Positions 11,160-21,325 of a DNA stretch of 64,000 bases are shown here, in pieces. Positions within the stretch are counted from its first letter, which is position 1; each line of letters opens with the position of its first letter. The stretch lies in assembly GCA_933228675.1 (NCBI GenBank), contig OW121743.1:79851995-79915994 (forward strand), given 5' to 3'. Under the pieces are notes generated by a model, which saw only the letters and a program-made list of their open reading frames with translations, had not been told where the DNA came from and searched no databases. A program made the position numbers and the translations under genes. This DNA comes from Stomorhina lunata (lineage: Eukaryota > Arthropoda > Insecta > Diptera > Rhiniidae).

Positions 11160-14100
11160 ATAGAAAATCTTTTCCGATTGTACTCGGTATTAATGACGAC
11201 TATCGCTTAAGTACCTGGCTTACGATTAAAAATCGAAAAATTCATGCAGTTGTGGATACTGGTGCTACCCATTCTTGTATTAATTTGAGTGTTGTTCAAG
11301 GTCTCAAAATTCCCGTGACTCCTCCCGATTTCTGCAAATTAGTTCTGGCCGATCAATCACAGGTTTCCGTTCAGGGTTCAGTCAACATCTGGTTTGTATT
11401 AAATGGAGTAGTATACAGGCACAACTTTCTGGTTTTAAGTAGCAGTATCGACCCTATAATCATAGGAATGAATTTCTTTCAGCAGACTGGCACTGAACTT
11501 CGAATAGTTCCACGGAACACCTGTCCTACTGGTATGTCTAAAACTAATATGGCTCAAATTAGTTCCTTACAGGCCAATCCACCGGAAGATGCGAAGGAGG
11601 ATGAGAGCGTAAAACAACAAGTTCAATCTTTTTTAGAAATTCAACTTCCCCGATTTGAATCCATTCAAGGACATTCCAATGTCACAGAACACGTTATTTG
11701 TATGAAACATAATAGGCCCTTGCGTCAACGTTATTACCCTCGTAATCCCACCATGCAGCAGGTAATAGATGACCAGATTGATGAACTAATTCAGGAAGGG
11801 CGTATTGAACCATCGAAAAGTCCATATAGCTCCCCAATTGTGTTGGCCCGGAAGAAAAATAATGAGTGGCGTCTTTGTGTGGACTATCGACAAATAAATG
11901 AGAACTCAATACGTGATGCATATCCTATACCCCAAATAAATGCGATATTGGAGAAGCTTAGAAACAGCAAATTCTTCAGCACGATCGATCTACGCAATGG
12001 GTATTGGCAAATACCAATAGCGCCTGACAGTAAGCAATTCACTGCCTTTACAGTTCCTGGAAGGGGGTTATTCCAATGGTGTGTGATGCCTTTTGGTCTG
12101 CATTCGGCCCCTGCTACGTTCCAACGAGCTCTCGACACTGTCATTGGCCCCGAGTTGGATGAATTTGCGTTCGCATATCTAGACGACATCGTGGTTCTTG
12201 GGAAAACACTGGATGAGCATTTGGAAAATCTCAGAACAGTTTTTGATCGACTTGTTGAATCAAAACTTCGCATAAATGTAGACAAATGCAGTTTCGCACA
12301 GAGGAAAATCCGATATCTGGGGCACATTGTTAGCGAGGCAGGCATCCACACAGACCCAGAAAAGGTGAATGCTGTCGTAGCTCTACCAGAACCGAAAACC
12401 CTAAAAGAACTCAGATCGTTTCTAAACACAGCAGCTTGGTATCGCAGATTTATACCAAACTTCTCAACAATTTCGAGTCCATTGAATGAACTGCTAAAGA
12501 AAAACAAGAAATGGGAATGGGGTAGAAGACAAGATCAGGCTTTCGAGGAAATTAAGAAGCAGCTGGTAGAAGCACCCGCCCTCACATGTCCCGACTTCAG
12601 CCGTTCTTTTATTCTACAAACCGACGCGAGTGATGTTGGTCTTGGTGTCGTCCTAACTCAGGAATTCGATGATGGAGAAAAAGTTATCGCCTATGCCAGC
12701 CGTACTCTTTCTGGTCCCGAGAAAAATTACACCGTCACCGAAAAAGAGTGCCTCGCCATAATCTGGGGAATCCGCAAAATGAGGCACTACCTCGAGGGTT
12801 ACCACTTTATCATTGTCACAGACCACCAATCTCTTAAATGGCTCAACTCCATTCAATCACCCTCAGGAAGAATAGCTCGTTGGGCTCTTGAAATGATGCA
12901 GTTTGATTATGAGATACGATATCGCAAGGGCAAGTTGAATGTAATAGCGGATTCACTTTCAAGGTATCCATTAGAGCAGCCAAGTACCTCAGCAGCAGCT
13001 TTACAAATGATGATAAAGAGTGACGAGACAGACGACAAATGGTATCTACAAAAACTGAAAATGGTTCAATCCGACCCAGAGCAACTGCCAGATTATCAAA
13101 TCGACGACAACGGAAATCTTCGGCGGCATATATATGATTCGAGTGCTTATAACGACCAGGATCCAGTTCCGTGGAAATTGGTAGTACCCAAATCGGATAG
13201 ATGTCGCGTCCTCAGAGAATGCCATGATGATGTAACTGCGGGTCATCTAGGCATCAATAAAACTACTTCAAGAGTGACAAAATTGTATTACTGGCCCGGT
13301 TTGTTTCGCGACATTGCCAAATACGTACGTAAATGCGAAGTGTGTCAAAGATACAAACCACAACAACAATTACCAGCAGGGAAGATGTATACTTCCCAAG
13401 TTTCTCAGCCATGGCACACCGTATGTGCTGATTTTGTTGGCCCACTCCCACGATCAATCCATGGCAATACTACTCTTATTGTATTTCACGATAAATTTAG
13501 TAAATGGACGGAATTTATAGCTGTCCGACAGGCTACAACAAAGTCGTTTATAAAATCATTCCGTGAAAGAATTTTAGCACGTTTTGGTACCCCGTATATA
13601 CTACTGACGGACAACGGAACTCAATTTACGAGCCGTGAATGTCAAAAATATTTTCAGTCCCTTGGTGTTAAACAACAATTTACCGCTCCCTACTCTCCAC
13701 ATGAGAACCCAACGGAAAGGGCTAACCGAATCGTAAAAACTATGATTGCACAATTCACCGAAAACAATCAACGTAAGTGGGACGAAAATCTCCCTGAACT
13801 ATCACTAGCTCTCAATTCTAGTAAACAGAGCTCCACCAAGTTTAGCCCAGCGTATCTAACACAAGGCAGAGAGTTACGACTCCCAAACACTGTGTTCAAT
13901 GAGAGAACTGAATCTGAAGTAATCGAAGGAGAAACTACACCAGAAGAAAGGCACTCGAATTTACAAGAAATTTTCAAACTGGTACATGAAAATTTACAAC
14001 GTTCTTCAAATAACCAAGCAAAACATTATAATCTGAGACGGCGTGATTGGTCTCCCCGAAAAGGTGATTTGGTATTGGTAAAGAATCGAGTTTTATCAAA

Positions 14101-14260
14101 AGCTGTTGAATTTTTCGCCGCTAAGCTTGCTCCTAAATTTGAGGGACCTTTTATTGTCGGTGAATATATTTCCCCGGTAATAGTACGCCTTGTTGACTTA
14201 GATAAGAAGAAAAACCGAGGAACCGGCCATATCAAAGACTTGAAGCCATACTACGAGTAA
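11099..14260 (+). CDS. pol: Pol polyprotein (PR-RT-RH-IN)
   Basis: 1,053 codons open from 11099, entered from gag by a -1 frameshift, so it has no ATG of its own. Residue numbers count from 11099. Aspartic protease DTGA at 53-56. Reverse transcriptase with DLRNGYWQI, PFGLHSAPATFQ and the catalytic YLDD at 360-363. RNase H with the QTDAS aspartate at 509 and TDHQSL. Integrase with the HHCC zinc finger (H709, H716, C746, C749), core aspartates D778 (CADFVGPL) and D838 (TDNGTQF) and glutamate E873 (NPTER), giving D-X34-E. A GPF module near 1016 closes the protein. Every catalytic residue I looked for is present and no stop interrupts the frame. The order RT before integrase places it in Ty3/gypsy. 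Confidence 0.96.
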   Translation, partial: TWIGKRSRRSVTERRRGGSLNRKSFPIVLGINDDYRLSTWLTIKNRKIHAVVDTGATHSCINLSVVQGLKIPVTPPDFCKLVLADQSQVSVQGSVNIWFVLNGVVYRHNFLVLSSSIDPIIIGMNFFQQTGTELRIVPRNTCPTGMSKTNMAQISSLQANPPEDAKEDESVKQQVQSFLEIQLPRFESIQGHSNVTEHVICMKHNRPLRQRYYPRNPTMQQVIDDQIDELIQEGRIEPSKSPYSSPIVLARKKNNEWRLCVDYRQINENSIRDAYPIPQINAILEKLRNSKFFSTIDLRNGYWQIPIAPDSKQFTAFTVPGRGLFQWCVMPFGLHSAPATFQRALDTVIGPELDEFAFAYLDDIVVLGKTLDEHLENLRTVFDRLVESKLRINVDKCSFAQRKIRYLGHIVSEAGIHTDPEKVNAVVALPEPKTLKELRSFLNTAAWYRRFIPNFSTISSPLNELLKKNKKWEWGRRQDQAFEEIKKQLVEAPALTCPDFSRSFILQTDASDVGLGVVLTQEFDDGEKVIAYASRTLSGPEKNYTVTEKECLAIIWGIRKMRHYLEGYHFIIVTDHQSLKWLNSIQSPSGRIARWALEMMQFDYEIRYRKGKLNVIADSLSRYPLEQPSTSAAALQMMIKSDETDDKWYLQKLKMVQSDPEQLPDYQIDDNGNLRRHIYDSSAYNDQDPVPWKLVVPKSDRCRVLRECHDDVTAGHLGINKTTSRVTKLYYWPGLFRDIAKYVRKCEVCQRYKPQQQLPAGKMYTSQVSQPWHTVCADFVGPLPRSIHGNTTLIVFHDKFSKWTEFIAVRQATTKSFIKSFRERILARFGTPYILLTDNGTQFTSRECQKYFQSLGVKQQFTAPYSPHENPTERANRIVKTMIAQFTENNQRKWDENLPELSLALNSSKQSSTKFSPAYLTQGRELRLPNTVFNERTESEVIEGETTPEERHSNLQEIFKLVHENLQRSSNNQAKHYNLRRRDWSPRKGDLVLVKNRVLSKAVEFFAAKLAPKFEGPFIVGEYISPVIVRLVDLDKKKNRGTGHIKDLKPYYE

Positions 14261-14273
14261 GATATATTTTTCG

Positions 14274-14294
14274 CTAATTTTCATATTTTCACAG
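14274..14294 (+). promoter_or_regulatory. 3' splice acceptor before third ORF
   Basis: A CTAAT branch-point match (14274-14278), a T-rich tract and ACAG (ending 14294) lie in the 43 bases between the pol stop and the next ATG. This is a good match to fly 3' splice sites and implies a spliced subgenomic mRNA for the third ORF. Confidence 0.6.
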
Positions 14295-14303
14295 GAGTGC
14301 CAG

Positions 14304-14717
14304 ATGACTGACGAAATCAAGTTCCAACGTAGCTACCAGCGGTTCAGAGAAGCAATGGTTCGGGAAGATCAGAAACGAAGAAGAATTGTTGAGATTCAAT
14401 CCGTAGTTCAACTTCCAAATTTGTATAGTCAACACCAGCCCGCAAGCAGCTCAAAAAGGTCAGATGTTTTAGCACGGTTGGTTAGAGAACTAGGAATTGA
14501 TAAGGACGAAGATGAAGGCCATTTTTCCAATTTGTGGCTTCCCGGTGTGCTTGCCTACATCAAACCCATTGGTCCAGGAAAACGAACCCGATTCAAGATA
14601 GCAACCAAATTATTTACTGTTGAAGTCTACATATACAAGTCTCTCGATGTGTGTATTATCCACGGGGAAGAAAAATTCGTTTTTCCAAAGCCCAGAAGTG
14701 ATGTAGCAGTTCTCTAA
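14304..14717 (+). CDS. Third ORF of retrotransposon, unknown function
   Basis: 137 residues, starting 43 bases after the pol stop, on the same strand and ending 34 bases before the 3' LTR. In errantiviruses this position is env, but the protein has no signal peptide, membrane segment, furin-like site or cysteine pattern, so it is not a usual envelope. The N-terminal third is charged and probably helical (YQRFREAMVREDQKRRR). A Ser-rich linker follows, then a C-terminal half with alternating beta-like segments (GVLAYIKPIGPGKRTRFKI, FTVEVYIYKSLDVCIIHGE). I do not recognise the family. Intactness beside intact gag and pol suggests selection. Expression by splicing is inferred from the acceptor upstream. 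Confidence 0.8.
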   Translation: MTDEIKFQRSYQRFREAMVREDQKRRRIVEIQSVVQLPNLYSQHQPASSSKRSDVLARLVRELGIDKDEDEGHFSNLWLPGVLAYIKPIGPGKRTRFKIATKLFTVEVYIYKSLDVCIIHGEEKFVFPKPRSDVAVL

Positions 14718-14741
14718 AAAAAAAGGAAAATAAAATAAACC

Positions 14742-14751
14742 AGGAGGGAGA
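14742..14751 (+). promoter_or_regulatory. Polypurine tract
   Basis: AGGAGGGAGA directly abuts the 3' LTR, the expected position of the plus-strand DNA primer. A second purine-rich run (AAAAAAAAAGGAAAA) lies about 20 bases upstream. Confidence 0.85.
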
Positions 14752-15939
14752 TGTAACGAAGCGTTTCGTTACATAATATAATTTCATTATATTATTAATT
14801 TAATCTTGTATATATTTACCTATATTTTTACTTTATTTTTATTCGATTATTTGAGTATATTTAGGTTAAGTTAAAAAGCGTATTTTTATTACTTTGTATT
14901 ACTGTTACTAATTTTACTATCATTATTATTTTAGTGTATTCAGAACTCTCAGCTAGAAAGAGCACAAGTATAGAGCAGGTTCTTACCACCATCAAGTTGC
15001 TCGCGCTCAAGTTCGTTGTCTTTGTTTTCACCACTACGTGTAAAACTCTCTTTTTTTAACTTTGGTCTCATTCTTTCTCTCTCTCGAAGTGAAGTCACCA
15101 CTCTTCAAATGCTCTGCTTCAGTTTATCCCTACTACCCTTTTGATTAAATTTCACCACTACGTGTCTCAGTTTAACTACCACTACTATTAAAACTAAATT
15201 ACTCAAGTTCTCGTTCTCCTAGTCTCCAAATCTCTAAGTGAAACCATCACACTCTAATTTTACGTCTCAGTATTATCACCAATACTCTTCTAAAATATCT
15301 TTTAAGTGTGGGTGACTCTCCATATCTCTATTTTTTGTGCACAACTACGTCGTTAGAAATTATTGGTAGTGATGAATTCTAATACAAATTCAGTTGGACT
15401 TGATCGGTCTTAGTGATCGGACAGCCAGTACAAATGTGTGCTGACAGCCGGTCACGACGACAGACAAATCCAACTCAGTGTACTAGTGTACAGGGTCTCT
15501 ACAGGACGAGATACATTCTTAGGGCCCAGACACTAGTTGTAGCGCACAGGGTCCCTACTGGACGAGATACATTCATAGGGCCCAGGCACTAGTAGTGGTA
15601 CTAATCACACTAACACCCTCAAATACTTTACACAAAAAGGGCAAACTTGAACCTAGAGGAGGTCTTCTGGATTTAACCGCCTCACGAAACACACGGTTAC
15701 GGGTAATCTACGTCGCTCTGGTGTAAAAATTTTCTGACTGAATACACTAAAGGTGTTATCCTTTTTTTTTCTATTATTTAAGAATAAGAAAAATTGTTAT
15801 CCTTTGGACAATATATTTAAAATTTAAATAAATAAAATTATACATTGAATCTGCTTTTTTTTTAATTATTCTTGTTGGAACTGGAATAAATCTACTTTGA
15901 TCCTGGCAAAGCTGACCTACCCCGGAAATAACTGTTATA
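14752..15939 (+). repeat. 3' LTR
   Basis: Same length as the 5' LTR with a constant offset of 5,921, and no mismatch seen by eye. The AATAAA words at 15827-15836 are the likely polyadenylation signals used for the element RNA. Confidence 0.95.
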
Positions 15940-15943
15940 ACGA
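15940..15943. other. Right target-site duplication ACGA
   Basis: Matches ACGA at 8827-8830 on the other side of the element. Confidence 0.9.
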
Positions 15944-16827
15944 AAAATACCAATTGTAAATTTAGGAAAAAAATATTTCAAGGTCTGTTTTTGTTGTTAA
16001 ATGTTGCCTAAGAGCTTCTGCCACATTTTTATTTAAATGTTGCTAAGAGTCTATGCAATTTTGCCAATAAAATGTTGAGACTCTAAACATGTTGCTGAGA
16101 GCTTGTACATCTTTTCTAGTGAAATATTGTTCAGTTTAGTTTTTAGTTATTTTACCTAAAGTTAAAATAAAAGTAGCTGATAGAAGTAAAATTTTGCCTC
16201 AAATACGACAAACATTTCTTTCAAATGTTAGTCAAAGCTTCCGCAAAATTTTTATTTAAATGTTGCTAAGAGTCTGTAAAGTTGTTTTAAAGAAATGATG
16301 GGACTCTAAAAATGTTGCTAAGAGCTTGTACACCTTTTCTAGTGAAATATGGTCAGTCTATTTTTTTTTTACATTGCATGAATGAAATGTTCTTGCAGAA
16401 TGTTGCTTATTTTTGTAAATGTTGCAAATAAATGATACATTTTATTACTCAGACTCTGTGTAACTTTTAAAAAATGTTTGAAAGAGTTTGGTCAACTTTG
16501 TTGCCTTAAGATGTTGTTGAGAGTCTACACAATGTTGCCGGTAAAATGTTGCTAAGAGCCTGTGAAACATTTTATAAAAATATATGTAGTTTTTTTTTAA
16601 ATGTTTTTGTAAAATGTTGCTGATTTTTTAAAATGTTGCCAAGAAAGGGTAAATTTTATTAGTAGAATATTACTCAGAATCTGTTTAGTTATCAGCTCAT
16701 CAGCTTTTAAAGACTCCTTTTTTGAAAAATAAATTCAAAAAAATAAGTTTCTTTGAGTCTATTGCTTTTATCAAAAAGTTTCCCAGATTGTGGCAACAAT
16801 GTTGCCAAGTGCTTTGTCAAAATTAAA

Positions 16828-16835
<8 letters not shown>
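15944..16835. repeat. Degenerate ATGTTGC repeats, block 1
   Basis: Many irregular copies of AAATGTTGCTAAGAGTCTG with TTTTCTAGT. A segment at about 16020-16140 is repeated at about 16255-16350 (both contain ATTTAAATGTTGCTAAGAGTC and GCTAAGAGCTTGTACA-like words), so a unit of some 240 bp was duplicated before the copies drifted. Confidence 0.7.

Positions 16836-16878
<43 letters not shown>
16836..16878. repeat. (TA)n microsatellite
   Basis: About 21 TA dinucleotides directly after an A run. Confidence 0.95.
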
Positions 16879-16880
<2 letters not shown>

Positions 16881-18359
16881 TTATTCTAAAGCTTTTTCAT
16901 AGCATAAATAATTGCATATAATAATTTATTTATTTAACAAAAATTTATTATTTAATTAGTTAAGTCATTTATAGTCAACAAAAATGATTTGTTGCCAGCA
17001 TAATTATTTTATATCCTGTCTATTATATTAAAAGCATGGTTAATTTAATTTTTTATTTTTATACAGAAAAGATATGCATGTACATCTCATTAGTAATCAT
17101 AATTAATCAATTCATTAGCCGGTTTATTTATTTAATAAATATTTTAAAGAAATTATTAACCAAAAAATGACAAAAAAAAATACACAAATGAAATAATTTC
17201 ATTAAATAAATGGAGAAGTCAGCAAAATGGCAAATTAATTATCGAAAACATTCATACGTTCATTCATTTGCAATTCATCGTCATCATTTTTATCCTCTTT
17301 TGGCCACAAAAATCATGGAAATCAGGATTTCTTCTGTAAACACACTTAATAGCTACATATGTATGTGTATGGATGTATGTATGTTATGTTTCTATTTATG
17401 TATCAGGGGATGGATAATGTTGCAGCAACTTTCCTTTGTCGGTCATACAAAGTTTAATGCCATCCATCCATCCATTCATCAGACCAACTGACCAACCAGA
17501 TGTGAACAAATTGGACTAAGTGAACAAGCAAACAAACAAACAAATACATACAAGTAATTTTGTAATTAAGGCAACTTCTTCTTGTCATACACATCCACCT
17601 AACCCCCATTTGAGGCAATCCCAGCTCTGGTTAAGGCTAATAATTATCGATTTTATTTCATTTCTTTTCATGTTAATACTTTTTGGCATATAAAACCGTA
17701 ATTTGTTACTTTTAGTTTGTGTGATGATGTCAAAAATGATGATGATGATAAGAAGCAGATCATGAGTGTTAATGTGTTGGAATCTCCTGTTTGTTTTTTT
17801 TTTTCAAAAAATGTTCAATGTTGCAAAAATTTCTTTGAAAAGAAATTTTCGTATCGAATTCATTAAATCTCTTGCATGTAATTCGATTTGGTAATGCAAA
17901 AGAAAACTGCCAGGGTAAAGTATGTAGTTAAAACTGGTCTGAATGCACATGATTTTCATCCATGGCCATTGTTTGTATAACCATTTGTCGATTTTAAGTC
18001 TTTAAGCTTTAAAAAACAAAAAACCTTCAACATTCACAGTCGTCTTTCTGTTAAATGACATTAACATTGAATTGTTTGCAGTTGCATGCATCGGCATGAT
18101 ATCGCATGATATTGCCTATATTCCATTTAACACGGCCTGACAAATTGCTTCTCTGTAATTTATGCGATTTTTCTCTATTCTGGCAAATTTTTGGTCATTG
18201 AGGCTGACAGTTCTTGACATAAATTTTCAGTAATTTTATTACACTTTCTTGGTGATAAGGAAATCGCAGGATATTTTTCTTTCGATAATTTGCAAATGAA
18301 AACAGTTTTCATAGAGATAGGACAGTTTTCATAAACTTTTGCAGTAAAAATTTGTTTAA
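16879..18359. other. Non-repetitive island in ATGTTGC region
   Basis: Sequence of more even composition than its surroundings, especially 17210-18330, with none of the local repeat words. It contains short GATGATGATGAT and CATCCATCCATC runs. The 93-codon frame at 17210-17491 has no recognisable motif. It could be ordinary intronic DNA or hold enhancers; no coding evidence is seen. Confidence 0.5.
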
Positions 18360-20660
18360 AACTAAAATAAAAGTTTTTTTACACTATTCTCAAAAAATGT
18401 TGCTAGTCCACTTCAGTATTTTCTATTAAAATGTTGCAAGAGATCATGAAAAATTGTTTTTACTCAAATGTTGCTTGAGTTCATGCAACATTTTCTAGTA
18501 AAATGTAGTCAGAATCTACATAACGTTTCTTTTCTTTATAGTTTATACTACATTTTTATAAAAAAAAATGTTGCTACAGTCCTTGCAACATTTTCGAAAA
18601 ATGTTGCTAAGTCAACTTTAGTATTTTTTTAATCAAATGTTGAGAGAAATAATAAAACATTTTATACTAAAAACATGAGTTAGACTCTAATTAATTATTC
18701 TTGTTTAAATTTATATCTTTCGATACAAATGTTGCTAGTGTCCATGCAACATTATCAAAAAATGTTTTTCAAAACGTAAACTTTTGTAAACAATTAGCGA
18801 AAAATGTTGGTAGTTCACTTCAGAATTTTGTAATAAAATGTTGGAAGAGATCGTGAAACATTTGTTGCTCAACTGAAACAAAAGTTTTTTGTAAACTATT
18901 ATCAAAAAATGTTGGAAGTCCACTTTAGCATTTTGTAATAAAATGTTGCAAAAGACATTGAAACATTTTTTGCTTAAATGTTGCTTAAGTCCATGCAACA
19001 TTTTCTAGTAAAATGTAGTCAGAATCTACATAACGTTTCATTTTTATAGTTTATACTACATTTTGATTAAACAAAAATGTTGCTACAGTCCTTGCAACAT
19101 TTTGGAAAAATGTTGCAAGTATCAAATGTTGAAAGAAATAAGAAAAAAATTTTACTAAACTATTGAGTTTAATCAACTTTTCCCAAAAAAATGGTTAGAA
19201 TTTTATTAAATTAATCTTGTAAAAATGTTGATAGAGTTCAAGCAACATTACCAAAAAATGTTGCTAGTCCAGAAAGAAGTCATGAGAATCTGTGACAAAA
19301 AAGTAACTTGGCATTAAAACGTTGCACAACATCTGCTTACCCTTTTAAAAGGTTCTAAAAAAGTATCAAGAAATGTTGAGAAGAGATCATTTCATTATTT
19401 TTTACTACAATGTAGCAAAAAACCATGAAATCTTTTCTGTTAAAGTGTTTTAAGAGCTTTTTTCCTTTTTTTCCTAATAAATTGTTTTTATGCAACTTTT
19501 CTTGTTTCGAAGTTGTGCAACTTTTCGATAAAACAGACTCTTAGCAACTGTACATAAATGTTGCCAGAGTCCCACTCAACGTTTTCTACTACATAAAATG
19601 TTAAAATAAAGTATGAAACATTTTCTATTAAAAATGTTGCCAGAGTCTAAGAAACTTTCCTAGTACATTGCTAAAATCCGTACAATATGTTTTCATAGAA
19701 AATGAAGACACAATATTTTCTTGCTTTCAGCTTTTGCAACCTTTCAGCAAAAATTTCGAATTTGGTTAGAGTTCAAAACAAAATTTCTAGCAAAAATTCT
19801 CAGAGTCTAAACTTCTCTAGAAAACATTTGGTCAGAAACAAAACAAATATTGTAAACATTTGGTCAGACTCTAAACAAACCAACTCTTACTGAACAAAGG
19901 CACTTTTCTAGTAAAATTTTGAAAGGTTTATTAAATGTTGCTAGACTTAGTATAAATTATTAATCAACTTATGTCTGGGCAAAAAGTTGCTTGGCGTTCA
20001 ACCAACATTTGTAGCACATTTTCAAGTAAGATTTTACTTAAAGTCTATATAACTTTACTGTGAAACTTTTCAATGGGACGGCTTAAATTCTCTAGCAAAT
20101 TGTTGCTAAGAGTGCATGGTGTAGCAAAATGTTGCCCACTTTCTGTTCAGTAACATGCTGCCCCAAGTTATTTCTACTTTTCACAAAAATAACTATAATA
20201 ACAAAATTTGGATGCATGTTTGAATAAAAATGTTTTAAAGAAAATGTTGAGTAGTAAAATGTTGCCAAAGCCTAAAGAACAAAAGTATTTCAACTTTTGG
20301 TAATATAATGAAGCTAAAGTCCTTCCAACATTTTGTGGCTAATATTTTTTAAAGTGAGATTAACTTAGCTAATAAAATGTTGCTGAAATGTGAGTAAAAG
20401 TCTCTCGAAGCCAATGTTGGCAAGAGATAAATGTTGCCAGACCTTTTTTTGACAAAGTCTGATCTACAATTCTAAAACATTTCAAATTTTTCTACTAAAA
20501 TGCAGCTTAGAATTTTTGGAACATATCTGGGCAATCTTTTCCTAAAATGTTGCTAAACAAATTTTCGATTAAAATGTGTCTCAAAGTCAGATTTACATTT
20601 CAGCAACATGTTGCTTAGTGCATTAAACATTTCAAACAAAATGTTGCCCAGAGAAATTTG
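18360..20660. repeat. Degenerate ATGTTGC repeats, block 2
   Basis: Continuation of the family with the dyad CAACATTTT/AAAATGTTG around CTAGT. A segment of about 250 bp near 18360-18620 recurs near 18870-19130: both carry TCTAGTAAAATGTAGTCAGA, ATCTACATAACGTTTC and CTACAGTCCTTGCAACATTT. Copies become more scattered towards 20600. Confidence 0.7.
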
Positions 20661-21137
20661 TATTGCACTAGCAAATTAATTAAGACATATCAAATTAAAT
20701 CTTAACTAACCTCAAGACTTAAAGTCTCTATTATCAGCTTAAAAGACTTAAGCACCATGTTAATTTTGCAATTAGTTGAAATAAGACTTAATTTATGACA
20801 TAATATGAAAATAAACCAACCAACCATCAGACATAACATAAATAAGTACAAAAAAGAAGCTAAAGTATAATATTTACAACTTAAGTATATATTTACTATA
20901 GTTTTATTATGTTTAACATCAACTACAATTTATTTATTTTACCGCCAACAAAGGCGGGAGCAACAGATTTCAGGCTTCAACTTTAGCATCATAACATTAT
21001 AATCAGCAGATTCCTAGAGTCTTTTACTGCTTCTTTCTTTTTGCGGCTGAAGAAAAGATTTTTACGATTTCTTTTATTTTTTTTTTCCTTAACAAACGCG
21101 ATATATACTCGCAATTGTCATCTCCAAGGAGGTATTT
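20661..21137. other. Unique DNA before small ORF
   Basis: AT-rich to 20935, then a less AT-rich stretch (CCAACAAAGGCGGGAGCAAC near 20945) with a TATA-like GATATATACTCGC at about 21100-21112, some 30 bases before the ATG at 21138. No repeat is seen. Confidence 0.45.
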
Positions 21138-21323
21138 ATGCATATAAAAAGTTTAATTTTTATATTATTATTATTCATAACAGAGGCATTATGTTGCAGC
21201 AACAAAAGGTATCATGATATGAATAGTCTAGTCATATATAGACTGGGTAAAAGAGGTATTCAAGTGGGAAATTTGATCCAACAAAATTTATGCAAAATTA
21301 TTTTTTTTTTTAATTTCGTATAA
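21138..21323 (+). CDS. Possible small secreted peptide precursor
   Basis: 61 codons. The first 19 residues (MHIKSLIFILLLFITEALC) look like a signal peptide with a likely cut near Cys19/Cys20. The rest contains RYHDMNSLVIYRLGKRGIQ, in which GKR is the standard amidation and dibasic processing signal of neuropeptide precursors. The family is not recognised. The last residues (KIIFFFNFV) come from a poly-T run that leads into the 31-bp array starting at 21326, so the original C-terminus may have been lost. Cautions: GGTAAAAGA also resembles a splice donor, and hydrophobic leaders arise readily in AT-rich DNA. Confidence 0.3.
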   Translation: MHIKSLIFILLLFITEALCCSNKRYHDMNSLVIYRLGKRGIQVGNLIQQNLCKIIFFFNFV

Positions 21324-21325
21324 AA

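Larger units (their letters stand above)
8831..15939 (+). mobile_element. Intact Ty3/gypsy LTR retrotransposon
   Basis: A 7,109-bp element with long terminal repeats (1,188 bp each), primer binding site, gag, pol in the order protease-RT-RNase H-integrase, a third ORF, a polypurine tract and a 4-bp target duplication. This domain order defines Ty3/gypsy (Metaviridae). The two LTRs keep a constant offset of 5,921 with no indel, and I saw no base difference reading them side by side, so the insertion is recent. All frames are open, so this copy may be capable of movement. The NPTER integrase motif and GPF C-terminal module resemble insect gypsy-group elements; the exact clade is not assignable by eye. 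Confidence 0.97.

Noticed and set aside
11884..12507. 207-codon minus-strand frame inside pol
   Set aside because: It is the antisense shadow of the RT domain; composition and position are explained by pol. The other minus-strand frames between 11694 and 14235 are the same.
14304..14717. Envelope gene
   Set aside because: Position fits env, but there is no signal peptide, membrane anchor, cleavage site or glycosylation-rich ectodomain.
17210..17491. 93-codon plus-strand frame
   Set aside because: No motif and composed partly of CATCCATC and ATGTATGT microsatellite; no coding signal.
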